From positions 1,612,001 through 1,676,000 of the forward strand of contig NZ_CP104264.1 in the NCBI RefSeq assembly GCF_025244845.1: DNA of 64,000 nt, read 5' to 3'. The position numbers and the translations under genes are program-made. This document shows, in pieces, positions 16,961 through 26,745 of the stretch. Every line of letters begins with the position of its first letter. Position 1 is the first letter of the stretch. Origin of the DNA: Arthrobacter sp. zg-Y1171. Its GTDB lineage: Bacteria > Actinomycetota > Actinomycetes > Actinomycetales > Micrococcaceae. The notes under the pieces are model-generated. The model searched no databases, was not told where the DNA came from, and saw nothing but the letters and a program-made list of their open reading frames with translations.

Positions 16961-17551
16961 CTAGGGCTTCGACGGTCCGGCCGCGCCCAGCATCCGCAGG
17001 GCCAACCGGCTGTGGTGTTCTCCGATGCCGGCTGCGGTTTGCCGTCCGTCGTTGCGGTACCAGCGGGCCACGTCCACGCAAAGGGAGAGCAGGGCGAGGA
17101 CGGCAAGGCCGGTGTCCTCGACGTCGAACACGCCTTCCTGCCGTCCGCGGTCGACGACGGTCCGGAACTCTGCGTCCACGGACCGGCGGATCTTCAGCAC
17201 CTCGGCCCGGTGGTCCTCCGTAAGGGCAGCCAGCTCGAAGTTCACCACGCTGGACTTGGTGCGGTTGGCTGCCTGCCACTGGACGAAGTCACGCACCATG
17301 GTCGAGATCTGCTGCACCGGATCGCTGCTTGAGGCGGCACCGGAGCGGACCAGTTCCAGGGTCCGCTCGTGGCCGAGGCGGGAAATGCTGTAGAGCAGCT
17401 CTTCCTTGGAACGGTGGTGGACATAGACGGCGCCGGGAGTGACCCCGGCCGCCGTGGCAATGTCGCGGGTGGTGGTGCCGTGGAAGCCCTTCGCCGCGAA
17501 GGCCTCCGTGGCGGAATCCAGCAGGCGCTGGCCCGTACCTGTTGCGGGCAC
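16961..17551 (-). CDS. TetR-family transcriptional regulator
   Basis: The 196-residue regulator has a canonical TetR HTH (about residues 10-55) with AFAAKGFHGTTTRDIATAAGVTPGAVYVHHRSKEELL, followed by a helical ligand and dimer domain. Regulators of this sequence type often sense acyl-CoA thioesters, which suits the nearby acyl-CoA dehydrogenase. GTG 17551 is chosen because GGAGGTACAG stands directly before it; a TTG farther upstream would extend the protein without a ribosome site. An AATGAGCGTTCAG stretch 24 bp upstream resembles the operator before the dehydrogenase, suggesting autoregulation. Confidence 0.9.
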   Translation of the reverse strand: MPATGTGQRLLDSATEAFAAKGFHGTTTRDIATAAGVTPGAVYVHHRSKEELLYSISRLGHERTLELVRSGAASSSDPVQQISTMVRDFVQWQAANRTKSSVVNFELAALTEDHRAEVLKIRRSVDAEFRTVVDRGRQEGVFDVEDTGLAVLALLSLCVDVARWYRNDGRQTAAGIGEHHSRLALRMLGAAGPSKP

Positions 17552-17617
17552 CTGTACCTCCGGATGATGAGCGGAATGAGCGTTCAGCAACCAGAGTAGC
17601 AGTGGGACCGGCTGCCG

Positions 17618-18082
17618 CTAGGCGAGACGCGAACGGACGATTTCGCTCACGGTCTTGCCGTCGAACCGTCCTGCCACTTTGGCGGTCACGGGCTTCATGA
17701 CCTGTCCCATCTGCCGCATCGTGGGTTCTTCCCCGCCGGCACGCAGATCAGCGATTGCTTCATCCACAATGGCCTCCACGTCGGCACGGGTCAGGGGTGC
17801 GGGCAGGTAGGTTTCGATGATCTCTGCCTCGGCCGTCTCGGAGGCAGCACGCTCGGTCTCGCCGGCCTCCGTGTAGATCCCGGCCGTGTCGCGGCGCTTG
17901 GCGGCTTCCTTCTGCAGCAGGGACACAATCTGGACGTCGTCGAGCTCCACCGGCGTCTTCCCGGACTTCTCCCGGGTGGTGATTTCGCCCAGTACGTTGC
18001 GCACGGTGGTCAGGGCAACGCGGTTGCCCGATTTCATGTGCATCTTCATATCCGCCTGCAGCTGTTCTTTCAAAGTGCCCAT
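17618..18082 (-). CDS. GatB/YqeY domain protein
   Basis: The 154-residue protein is a complete YqeY, the stand-alone form of the tail domain of the GatB amidotransferase subunit. It opens MGTLKEQLQADMKMHMKSG, contains the IIETYLPAPLTRADVEAIVDEAI hinge, and ends GRFDGKTVSEIVRS. YqeY proteins may bind tRNA, but their cellular role is not settled. AGGACC precedes the ATG. It lies 66 nt upstream of the TetR gene on the same strand with no terminator visible between. Confidence 0.92.
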   Translation of the reverse strand: MGTLKEQLQADMKMHMKSGNRVALTTVRNVLGEITTREKSGKTPVELDDVQIVSLLQKEAAKRRDTAGIYTEAGETERAASETAEAEIIETYLPAPLTRADVEAIVDEAIADLRAGGEEPTMRQMGQVMKPVTAKVAGRFDGKTVSEIVRSRLA

Positions 18083-18129
18083 GGTCCTCGTCCTTACGGT
18101 GATGTAGTGCTTTCCTTTCCCATCGTCCC

Positions 18130-18732
18130 CTATGCGGGCGGATCGAGCTCCACGGGGCGTCCGGACACGGTGAGCAGCAGGTCCAGGGCGTCGGCTTCGA
18201 TCCTGGTGCCGGCACCCCAGGTCGTCCCGGTGCGCCGGTCGACCAGCAGCAGGCCCGCGGCCCGCTCGCGTCCTCCGCCGAACGCAACCGGGGTGCGGAC
18301 CTGATAGCCCAGGGCCTGGATAACTGCGGCTTCCGGATAGCTTCCGGCCAGGCCGAGGGGCCGGCGGATGTCCTCACCGTGCACGATCGCTTCAACGAGG
18401 CGGGTTGCCGGGTTCGACGGCGGCGTCCGGGTCAATTCCGCCACGTCCCGCAGCGCCTGGACGGTATCCTGCGGGTCCTGCCGCTTTTGGCGCACGACGC
18501 CGCGTTGGTTCAGGCAGTCGAAATCCAGGCGTGAGCCGAGCATGCCGCGGACGAAGCCGGCCCTGCCGGTGAGTGCCGTGTCCACGAGATGGGCCAGGAC
18601 ATCGTGGACGCTCCACTCTGGACAGAGCGAGGGCACCTCCCAATGTTCGCCCTGCAGCGGGGAGAGGTCCGCCGCGAGGCGCCGCCGCTCAGCGTGGACG
18701 GTTTCCCAGACTGCTGCCGTGGACTTCCGCAA
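18130..18732 (-). CDS. maleylpyruvate isomerase-family mycothiol-dependent enzyme
   Basis: This 200-residue protein has a DinB-like four-helix N-terminal domain with CPEWSVHDVLAHLVD, which supplies the first His of the metal site, and EAIVHGEDIRRPLG, which supplies the Glu/His pair. A C-terminal SCP2-like beta segment (GLLLVDRRTGTTWGAG) follows. This matches the TIGR03083-type family of actinobacterial thiol transferases that use mycothiol in place of glutathione. The substrate is unknown. The start is a TTG at 18732, preceded by AAAGGAGCAGGC. It is divergent from the Fur gene. Confidence 0.88.
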   Translation of the reverse strand: MRKSTAAVWETVHAERRRLAADLSPLQGEHWEVPSLCPEWSVHDVLAHLVDTALTGRAGFVRGMLGSRLDFDCLNQRGVVRQKRQDPQDTVQALRDVAELTRTPPSNPATRLVEAIVHGEDIRRPLGLAGSYPEAAVIQALGYQVRTPVAFGGGRERAAGLLLVDRRTGTTWGAGTRIEADALDLLLTVSGRPVELDPPA

Positions 18733-18850
18733 GCCTGCTCCTTTGGTTGATTGGCACGTGGTCCCTAAGGAAACTAAAGGGTTCAGCCCGCGTCAATGAC
18801 CGCCTGCGGCGGCGGTCACAGCGTCCGGAATCACAGCGCAAAAGGTCGAT

Positions 18851-18885
18851 AGTTGTCTTGAGGCAATCAAAACAACTGTTAGGGT
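18851..18885 (+). promoter_or_regulatory. fur promoter with overlapping inverted repeat
   Basis: TTGAGG (18858-18863) and TAGGGT (18880-18885) are 16 bp apart. The -10 box ends 7 nt before the Fur ATG, predicting a leaderless mRNA. An inverted repeat AGTTGT-N15-ACAACT (18851-18877) covers the promoter, so self-repression by the Fur protein is plausible. Confidence 0.5.
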
Positions 18886-18892
18886 TTTAGGT

Positions 18893-19345
18893 ATGCAGAA
18901 CGCGGCGGAAACAGCAGAAACCCTGGCCGGAAACATCCGGTCAGCGGGGCTGAAATCCACGTCACAACGCGTAGCAGTGCTGGGAGCGCTGCAGCGGGAG
19001 CCGCATTCCAGTGCCGACAAGGTCCTGGCTTCCGTTCGGTCGGAACTGCCGGGTATTTCCGCGCAGGCCGTCTACGGCATCCTGTCCGCCTTTACCGAGG
19101 CCGGACTGGCCCGGCGGGTGGAGCCCGCCGGTTCGCCGGCACTCTACGAGTCACGGGTGGGGGATAACCACCACCACCTGGTCTGCATCCGCTGCGGAGC
19201 CATCAAGGACGTCGACTGCGTGATCGGCCAGGCACCGTGCCTGACTCCGTCGGACGATTCCGGCTTTACCGTACTGGCTGCCGAAGTCACCTTCAGCGGC
19301 ATCTGCAGCACCTGCGCCATGCAGGCGGATTCCTCCGCCCGCTAA
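18893..19345 (+). CDS. Fur-family metal-responsive repressor
   Basis: The 150-residue regulator has a winged helix (LKSTSQRVAVLGALQ through AVYGILSAFTEAGLARRVEP) and a dimer domain with the regulatory-metal ligands GDNHHHLVCIRCG. A second CxxC (CSTC) near the end completes the structural zinc site. Within the family it looks like the peroxide/iron-sensing CatR/FurA branch, which is usually followed by a catalase gene. Here no catalase follows; the next gene encodes a small repeat protein. The predicted transcript starts at or next to the ATG, and an inverted repeat covers the promoter. Confidence 0.92.
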   Translation: MQNAAETAETLAGNIRSAGLKSTSQRVAVLGALQREPHSSADKVLASVRSELPGISAQAVYGILSAFTEAGLARRVEPAGSPALYESRVGDNHHHLVCIRCGAIKDVDCVIGQAPCLTPSDDSGFTVLAAEVTFSGICSTCAMQADSSAR

Positions 19346-19468
19346 GGCGCACCACCGCCCAAATAAACGGCGGGCACCAATCAACGGCGACACATCCCGG
19401 GCTGAACGCTGCCCAAAACCTGCCGCCACGGCCCGAGTCTCACCCCAAGCGTCAACTGAGGAGACACC

Positions 19469-19801
19469 ATGACCACTTTGATCAATCGAAACGCAGCCCC
19501 GGCCGCCACCGAAAACGCCGCACCCCGCCCGGCCACCACCGAAAACGCCGCACCCCGCACGGCCACCACCGGCAGCACCGTTGCCCCCACGGCTTCGCAG
19601 CCCGCTCCGGCAACCCAGGCCCGTCGTCCGGGCACCTACACCACCTGCTACGGACGCCCCCTGGGAACCCCGCGTGCCGAGGGAACCTACGTCTCCACCG
19701 GCCGCCGGGCGCTCACCCGTCCCCGTAACCTCGGCAGCTACGTGGACACCGCCACGCACCTCAACCGCCGCCCCCAGGGCAGCTACACCCTGCGCGGCTA
19801 G
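19469..19801 (+). CDS. small G(S/T)Y-repeat protein, unknown function
   Basis: This 110-residue protein has no recognised domain. Its first 45 residues are Ala/Thr/Pro-rich, with an imperfect 9-residue duplication (ATTENAAPR and variants). The rest is basic and carries four spaced G(S/T)Y units (PGTYTT, EGTYVST, LGSYVDT, QGSYTL), each followed by polar residues and preceded by Arg/Pro. No signal peptide or membrane segment is visible. AGGAGA precedes the ATG. It follows the Fur gene by 123 nt on the same strand, so metal or peroxide control is possible. Similar G(S/T)Y-repeat proteins occur, as far as I recall, in other Arthrobacter genomes, without known role. Confidence 0.7.
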   Translation: MTTLINRNAAPAATENAAPRPATTENAAPRTATTGSTVAPTASQPAPATQARRPGTYTTCYGRPLGTPRAEGTYVSTGRRALTRPRNLGSYVDTATHLNRRPQGSYTLRG

Positions 19802-19887
19802 TCTCGCCGCCGCGTGCGGCATCAGCCGATAGGATGAATGGTCGTTGTCCCGCGGGGCGAGGAAACAAACCCCTTTGAGAGGACACC

Positions 19888-21477
<1,590 letters not shown>

Positions 21478-21528
21478 GGCGCCGACACCAATTCGGCGCG
21501 GCGCCTGTCGGGGTGCCCGATGCGCCGC

Positions 21529-21534
21529 TAATGT
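21529..21534 (+). promoter_or_regulatory. -10 box, leaderless start of cation antiporter
   Basis: TAATGT lies 6 nt before the GTG at 21541. With transcription starting 6-7 nt after a TANNNT box, the mRNA would begin at the start codon. Confidence 0.5.
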
Positions 21535-21540
21535 CGGGGG

Positions 21541-22845
21541 GTGTTCGACGGACCCAGCCTTGTCTTCTTTGCAGCCGGCCTAGCAGTCTTCCTTGCAGCC
21601 GTGCTGCCCAAGGTGCTGCGCAATGTTCCGGTTTCCATGCCCATGGTGTTCCTCGGTGCGGGAATCCTGGCGTTCAGCCTCCTGAAGGACCTGCCGGACC
21701 CGGATCCGGTGCGGTATGGAGAATTCACCACGCATCTGACCGAGGTGTGCGTGATTATTTCCCTGATGGGCGCGGGACTCGCACTGGACCGCCCGGTCGG
21801 CTGGCGGCGGTGGTCCACTACCTGGCGGATGCTGGGCATTGCCATGCCGCTGAGCCTGCTGGGCCTGACGCTGCTGAACCTTTGGGTCCTCGGTGTCGGC
21901 CTGGCTGCGGCCATCCTGTTGGCCGCAGCGCTGGCCCCGACCGATCCGGTCCTGGCCTCCGAGGTCCAGGTAGGCGAACCCGCCGACGATGAGGAAGAGG
22001 ACTCGGAGGGCGAAGCCGAAGACGAGGTCCGCTTCGGACTGACCTCCGAAGCCGGGCTGAACGACGGCCTGGCGTTCCCGTTTGTCTATCTCGCCATCGG
22101 CATGAGCCTGGTGGGGACGGCGCCGTCGGACTGGTTCCCGCACTGGATTGCCGTGGACGTTTTCTGGCGGATAGGCATGGGCGTCCTCCTTGGCCTCGTC
22201 ACCGGCAAGGTCCTGAGCCGCCTCTTCTTCTCCGCACGGCTGGAAAGCATCCGTCTCTCCAACCACTCCGAAGGCTTCGTGGCCCTGGCGGCCACCTTCC
22301 TGGCCTACGGCATCACCGAGATGCTGGACGGCTACGGTTTTGTTGCCGTCTTCGTCTGTGCCGTTACCATCCGGGCCGCTGAACGTACCCACGGCTACCA
22401 CCGGGTGCTGCACAGCTACGTGGAGCAGCTGGAACGGCTGCTGACCGTGGTCCTGCTGCTCCTGCTCGGCGGCGCCATTGCCCGCGGACTGCTGTCCGGC
22501 ATCGGCTGGCGCGAGATGGCGGTGGCCGCGGCCTTCCTGCTTGTGGTCCGGCCCCTTGCCGGCTGGCTGGGCCTGCTGGGCGGCAAGCCGGGCCCCCGCG
22601 AGCGGATGGCCATCGCCTTCTTCGGCGTCCGCGGGATCGGCTCCCTGTATTACCTCGGTTACGCACTGGGTAAGGGGAACTTCGACGGCGCCGAGCAGCT
22701 GTGGGGGCTGCTCGGCCTGGTCGTGGCCTCCTCCATCGTGCTGCACGGAATCACGGCGGCACCGGTGATCAACCGGCTGGACCGGATCCGCCGGAAGACG
22801 GCTGTGGAACGCTTCGGCGAGGAACGGCCGGATACGGCGGTCTAA
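21541..22845 (+). CDS. CPA-type cation:proton antiporter with acidic loop
   Basis: This 434-residue transporter has eleven to twelve membrane segments. The family motifs are ALAPTDPVLASEVQVG and GLTSEAGLNDGLAFP, the latter carrying the Asn-Asp ion site. Between them is a very acidic cytoplasmic insert of about 20 residues (around 144-163, DDEEEDSEGEAEDE) that could act as a pH or ion sensor. The sequence lacks the long cytoplasmic tail of the antiporter at 10.9 kb. The GTG start has no separate leader, because a TAATGT -10 box ends 6 nt upstream. Its cation is not determinable. Confidence 0.9.
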   Translation: MFDGPSLVFFAAGLAVFLAAVLPKVLRNVPVSMPMVFLGAGILAFSLLKDLPDPDPVRYGEFTTHLTEVCVIISLMGAGLALDRPVGWRRWSTTWRMLGIAMPLSLLGLTLLNLWVLGVGLAAAILLAAALAPTDPVLASEVQVGEPADDEEEDSEGEAEDEVRFGLTSEAGLNDGLAFPFVYLAIGMSLVGTAPSDWFPHWIAVDVFWRIGMGVLLGLVTGKVLSRLFFSARLESIRLSNHSEGFVALAATFLAYGITEMLDGYGFVAVFVCAVTIRAAERTHGYHRVLHSYVEQLERLLTVVLLLLLGGAIARGLLSGIGWREMAVAAAFLLVVRPLAGWLGLLGGKPGPRERMAIAFFGVRGIGSLYYLGYALGKGNFDGAEQLWGLLGLVVASSIVLHGITAAPVINRLDRIRRKTAVERFGEERPDTAV

Positions 22846-22871
22846 CTCTTTCCGCCCGGCCGGGGCGCTGT

Positions 22872-22877
22872 TAGCTT
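22872..22877 (+). promoter_or_regulatory. -10 box, leaderless start of DUF2071 gene
   Basis: TAGCTT ends 6 nt before the ATG at 22884, and no ribosome site is present between, which predicts a leaderless transcript. Confidence 0.5.
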
Positions 22878-22883
22878 GGCGCC

Positions 22884-23618
22884 ATGGGTACCCCCGTCCA
22901 CGGCACGGAGGATCCCTGGCCCGCGGGACCAAGGGTGACGCCGCCGATACTGATGGCCCAGTCCTGGGCCGGAACCGTTTTCCTCCACTGGCGGCTTCCC
23001 GCGTCTGCTGCCGCACCGTACATGCCGCCCGGCGTCGAACCGGATGTCTTCCACGGTTCCACCTGGGTGGGGCTGGTGGGGTTCCTGGCGCGGGAGACCC
23101 GGATGTTCGGGCGGGTCCCCGTTCCGTTTTTCGGGTCCTTCACCGAAATCAACGTGCGCCTGTATTCACGCGGCTGCGACGGCAGCCGCGGGGTGCTCTT
23201 CCTGACCCTGGACGCCTCCCGGCTGGTTCCGGTCCTCGTTGCCCGCACACTGCACATTCCGTATGTCTGGTCCCGCTGCCGCCCCGCCCGTTCCCGCCGG
23301 GAGCCGGGGTACGACGTCGAGCGGTTCGGGAAACAGCCCCGCTCGTCCTTCGCCGTGGTGCCGGACTATGCGCGGCAGGCGGACGATGGCCTGTCCCTGC
23401 TGCTTACCGCACGGTTCGGCCTGCATGCGGTCTTCGCAGGCAGGACGGTGTTCATTCCCAACTCGCACCGGCCCTGGCCGCTGTATCCGGCCCGGCTGAC
23501 GCGTTTCCACGATGGACTGGTGCCTGCGGCCGGGCTTCCCGTTGAAGGGCCGCCGGACACCGTGCATTACTCACCCGGTGTGCGCACCTTCTTCGGCCGT
23601 CCGCGACGGATTGCCTGA
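22884..23618 (+). CDS. DUF2071 (YqjF-like) family protein
   Basis: The 244-residue soluble protein shows the DUF2071 pattern: an early LMAQSWAGTVFLHWRLP stretch, then FHGSTWVGLVGFLARETRMFG, then FTEINVRLYSRGCDGSRGVLFLTLDASRL. The C-terminal part contains a predicted beta-rich domain ending VRTFFG. The family fold resembles acetoacetate decarboxylase-like barrels, but no function is established. The last 48 nt overlap the convergent SRPBCC gene. The start coincides with the predicted transcription start. Confidence 0.85.
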   Translation: MGTPVHGTEDPWPAGPRVTPPILMAQSWAGTVFLHWRLPASAAAPYMPPGVEPDVFHGSTWVGLVGFLARETRMFGRVPVPFFGSFTEINVRLYSRGCDGSRGVLFLTLDASRLVPVLVARTLHIPYVWSRCRPARSRREPGYDVERFGKQPRSSFAVVPDYARQADDGLSLLLTARFGLHAVFAGRTVFIPNSHRPWPLYPARLTRFHDGLVPAAGLPVEGPPDTVHYSPGVRTFFGRPRRIA

Positions 23619-24146
23619 GCCGGCCAGTTCCCGGCGCAGGCCGCGTTCGCCCTGCCGCATCAGCAGCGAGTGGGCTGCGGTGAAGACCGGCCGTGCCACG
23701 GGGGTGAGGAGGCGCATCCAGGGCCGGGTGGGCCGAACCCTCCAGTCGATGTCCATCCGGGTCTGCGCCGCGCCACCGGGGGCGTTCCCGGGAGCGGCCG
23801 CCGGCACGGGGAACAGGCGGATCCGGCCGGTGCCCGCCAGGTCTCCGCCGGCGTCGAACTCTATGATCCGTGGCCGGGCCGCGGCGGTCGGGTGGATGGT
23901 GATGGACAGGTGATAGCCCAGTGCTGCACGGAAGCGCAGACGGACGGTAGTGGCCAGCAGTTCCGCAGTCGGGTCTGCGGTTTCGGCGTCTGTGGTTTCG
24001 ACGCCCGGATCGGTGGCGAGGTCCTGGAGCGTGCAGCCGGGCCACCAGCGCGGCCAGCTCATGTCCGGGCTGGCCACGGTCTCCCACACCGTCTCCGGGG
24101 TCGCGTCGAGCAGCCAGCTGGAGGGGAGGATGTAGAGACCGGGCAT
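23571..24146 (-). CDS. SRPBCC-family (START-like) protein
   Basis: The 191-residue protein begins with a segment typical of the SRPBCC/polyketide-cyclase fold: LDATPETVWETVASPDMSWPRWWPG, then strands built around TTVRLRFRAALGYHLSITI and TRMDIDWRV. A C-terminal amphipathic helix (LLMRQGERGLRRELAG) closes the hydrophobic cavity in this fold. The ligand is unknown. No ribosome site stands before the ATG, and only a weak CATGCT lies 6 nt upstream. The 3' end overlaps the convergent DUF2071 gene by 48 nt. Confidence 0.8.
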   Translation of the reverse strand: MPGLYILPSSWLLDATPETVWETVASPDMSWPRWWPGCTLQDLATDPGVETTDAETADPTAELLATTVRLRFRAALGYHLSITIHPTAAARPRIIEFDAGGDLAGTGRIRLFPVPAAAPGNAPGGAAQTRMDIDWRVRPTRPWMRLLTPVARPVFTAAHSLLMRQGERGLRRELAGSGNPSRTAEEGAHTG

Positions 24147-24210
24147 TACTTCAGCATGCCATCCGGGATCCGGCGGGCCGAAACGGGATGCCGCGGTGGC
24201 GAAACAGACT

Positions 24211-24242
24211 CGTGCCGGGACCGAGGCTTCGGTCCCGGCACG
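24211..24242 (-). terminator. terminator of the phosphatase-GDPD gene
   Basis: A perfect 14-bp GC-rich stem (CGTGCCGGGACCGA with its complement) closes on a GGCT loop. On the minus strand it is followed by a T-containing stretch, about 45 nt past the stop at 24288. It probably also stops transcripts arriving from the plus side. Confidence 0.85.
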
Positions 24243-24287
24243 GTGTCCGGTGTTATCGATCCTTTGCTGCCGCAGTCCTTGCGGAAC

Positions 24288-26633
24288 TCAGCGGCGGTAG
24301 GCCCGGGGAAGGTCGAAGCCCCGCTCTTCCATTACCGCGCGCAGCCGGGTGGGGTAGTCGGTGATGATTCCGTCCACGCCCAGGTCAATGAGCCGGTGCA
24401 TGTCTGCCACCTCATTGACGGTCCAGGGGATGACCGGCATGCCGAGTGCGTATGCCTCGGCAATCATCTCGGCAGTGACCGTGGTGAAGATGGGGGAGAG
24501 CACGTCGTAGCCCTGGGCCTGGGCGGCACGGACAACGGACCCGCCGAAGTCATCTATATCGATTCCGCCCAGCTGCGGGGCTGCGCCCGGCTGGCCTACG
24601 CCGAGGTCCGCCGGCGTGCTGGCCAAAGCCACCCTCGTCAGTTCCGGGGCGATCCGCTCGAGCAGGTTCAGGGTGGACCAGTCAAAGGACTGGATGGTGG
24701 TGCGGCGCTCCCGGTTCGCATCGCGGACCACGTCCACCACCGCCTCGGTCAGGGCGACACTGCGCGGCCCGCCGGCCTGGCCTTCCTCGACCTTGGTTTC
24801 GACATTGAACTGGATTTTGCGTGCACCGTACTCCCGGGCGAGGCGATAGACATCGCTCAGCTCCGCAATCCGGTTACCCTCCGCAACATCCTGCTCCGGG
24901 TAGCCCGGCAACTGCTGGTAGCCGCAGTTCAGGGTCTGGAGCTGCAGGAGGCTCAATTCCGCTACGCGGTCGCCCACGTAGGGGAACTCCGGATCCCCGG
25001 AAGTGGCAGGGGCCGTATCAGCGCACTTTGTGGCCAGGATGATGTCGTCATGCCAGACAATCACCCGGCCGTCCTCGGTCAGGTGCGTGTCCAGTTCCAG
25101 TGTGGTGACGCCCAGTTCCAATGCGTGTGCGAAGGCCGCCAGGGATTCTTCGGTTACTTCGCCGCGTCCGCCGCGGTGCGCCTGTAGGTCAAAGTCCCGT
25201 TCCGTGCCGGAGCGCATCACCGAAGCCATGACTTCGAAAATCCGGGTGTTCTCATAAACGCCCGTCAGCATCTCGGCGCCGGGTCCCATGGCGGTCAGGG
25301 GCACGTCGTCGCCCGTATGGCCGCCGGTGGTCCAATCGATCTGGAACTGCTGGTCGGAGTTGGCGACGTCGAACGGTCCTTCCTGCACCGGGCTCTCCGG
25401 GTTGGAAGCATCACCCAGCGGTTCGATGGTCATACCGCCGGTCTGGTGGTCGCCCACCGTGATCAGCAGGGTATTCCCGTCCTGCTCGGCGAACTCCTTG
25501 GCCAGGGCGACGGAGTTGTCGAACTGGATGCCGGACTCAATGGTCAACGCCCCGTTATTGACATGGCTCATGGCGTCGATGCCCTCTTCCTCCACCATGA
25601 GGAAGAAGCCGTTGTCATCCTGGTTGTTGTTCAGGACGTCAATGGCTTTCCGGGTCATTTCGGTCAGCGGAACTGTGGGCGCGTAAGCCTCTTCGACGTC
25701 GTCGCCGTACTGGAACATCTCCTCGTTGGCGAAGAGCCCAAGGAGCATGTCGCCCTCTGCCGCCTGCAGGCCGGGCAAATCCCAGACGTATTCATACCCC
25801 AGGTCCTGGGCCTCTTCCACCAGGTTGCCCTCGGTGCCGGCGCTTTCCTCGGAATCATCCTCTGCGGGATTGTCGGGGTACCTGCCCGGGTTGCCCGCCG
25901 GGTACCAGTAATCCTCACCGCCGCCCAGGATCACCTCCGGGTGGGAACTGCGCAGGAACTGGGCAGCGATGGCGCTCTGCTCATCCCGATCCAAAACGTG
26001 CGAGCCGAAAGCGGCCGGGGTGGCATCCGTAACCTGGGCGGTGGTGACCAGCCCGGAGGACTTTCCGAGCCGTTCGGCGATTTCCAGTGCCGAGGTCACG
26101 GGCTGCTGCTCCAGGTCCACTCCGATGGCGCCGTTGTAGGTTTTCACCCCGGTGGCCATGGAGGTGGCAGCGGCGGCCGAGTCGGTGATGAAGGTACCGG
26201 GATCCGCGGAGTTGGTGTGGACCCGGCCCACCTCGGGCAGCGAATCCATGGCCAGTTCCCCGGTCAGCCCTACCGACGCGAGCCGGATGGCGTCGCGTTG
26301 CGCCGTCCCCATCCCGTCGCCGACCATCAGGATTACGTTGACGGCGTCGTCGTTACCGTGTCCGCCGCCGTCGTCTGTCGGCGTCGGGGTCGGGGTCGGC
26401 GTCGGGGAGGGTGTCTCCGTATGGGTCGGGGACGGTGTTCCGGTGGGGGTCGGGGTGGAGGTAGGAGTCGGACTTGTGGTGGGAGTGGGTGTGGAAGTCT
26501 TTGTGGGCCCGGGGGAGCCGGTGGGATGGCCGTTCCCGCCGCCTATGCCCGGAAGCCCGGTACCTACGCCGCATCCTGCCAGGACGCAGATACTCAATAT
26601 CGCCGTCGATAGTGTTTTAGCCGTCTTCTTCAT
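24288..26633 (-). CDS. lipoprotein fusion: alkaline phosphatase + glycerophosphodiester phosphodiesterase
   Basis: This 781-residue exported protein combines two phosphate-scavenging enzymes. Residues 1-21 are a lipoprotein signal with lipobox LAGC (Cys21). Residues 44-86 are a Thr/Pro-rich linker suited to spanning the wall. Residues about 97-475 form an alkaline phosphatase with metal-binding GDG (105-107), nucleophile Ser152 in TDSAAAATSMATG, GDHQTGG and TTGGHTGDD. Residues about 481-781 form a complete GDPD barrel with AHRG (His486), ELD (513-515), WHDD (His528) and an ETKVEEG segment. The GDPD would release glycerol 3-phosphate and the phosphatase could then free phosphate. ATG 26633 is chosen because the signal peptide follows it and GGGGAA precedes it. 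It lies downstream of the YciO gene on the same strand and ends at a strong terminator. Confidence 0.93.
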   Translation of the reverse strand: MKKTAKTLSTAILSICVLAGCGVGTGLPGIGGGNGHPTGSPGPTKTSTPTPTTSPTPTSTPTPTGTPSPTHTETPSPTPTPTPTPTDDGGGHGNDDAVNVILMVGDGMGTAQRDAIRLASVGLTGELAMDSLPEVGRVHTNSADPGTFITDSAAAATSMATGVKTYNGAIGVDLEQQPVTSALEIAERLGKSSGLVTTAQVTDATPAAFGSHVLDRDEQSAIAAQFLRSSHPEVILGGGEDYWYPAGNPGRYPDNPAEDDSEESAGTEGNLVEEAQDLGYEYVWDLPGLQAAEGDMLLGLFANEEMFQYGDDVEEAYAPTVPLTEMTRKAIDVLNNNQDDNGFFLMVEEEGIDAMSHVNNGALTIESGIQFDNSVALAKEFAEQDGNTLLITVGDHQTGGMTIEPLGDASNPESPVQEGPFDVANSDQQFQIDWTTGGHTGDDVPLTAMGPGAEMLTGVYENTRIFEVMASVMRSGTERDFDLQAHRGGRGEVTEESLAAFAHALELGVTTLELDTHLTEDGRVIVWHDDIILATKCADTAPATSGDPEFPYVGDRVAELSLLQLQTLNCGYQQLPGYPEQDVAEGNRIAELSDVYRLAREYGARKIQFNVETKVEEGQAGGPRSVALTEAVVDVVRDANRERRTTIQSFDWSTLNLLERIAPELTRVALASTPADLGVGQPGAAPQLGGIDIDDFGGSVVRAAQAQGYDVLSPIFTTVTAEMIAEAYALGMPVIPWTVNEVADMHRLIDLGVDGIITDYPTRLRAVMEERGFDLPRAYRR
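26376..26504 (-). repeat. Thr/Pro-encoding low-complexity tract
   Basis: About 130 bp of irregular short repeats, variants of GTCGGGGTCGGGGTCGGC on the plus strand, encode the T-P/S-P linker (residues 44-86) of the phosphatase-GDPD lipoprotein. Replication slippage here would change linker length between strains without breaking the frame in multiples of three. Confidence 0.8.
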
Positions 26634-26745
26634 GTGGTTTCCCCTGCGAGTGCCTAGCGATGGTTCCCCCTGACGCGTGCCAGACTTCGTGCGCGCCAAG
26701 GGAGAGTCAACCGCAGGAACCAATAAAGGTTCCGGGCCGCCGGGG

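Noticed and set aside
26705..26733. TTGACT and a GGAACC/GGTTCC repeat upstream of the phosphatase-GDPD gene, considered as promoter and PHO box
   Set aside because: No acceptable -10 at proper spacing and no GTTCACC-type direct repeats; left unassigned.
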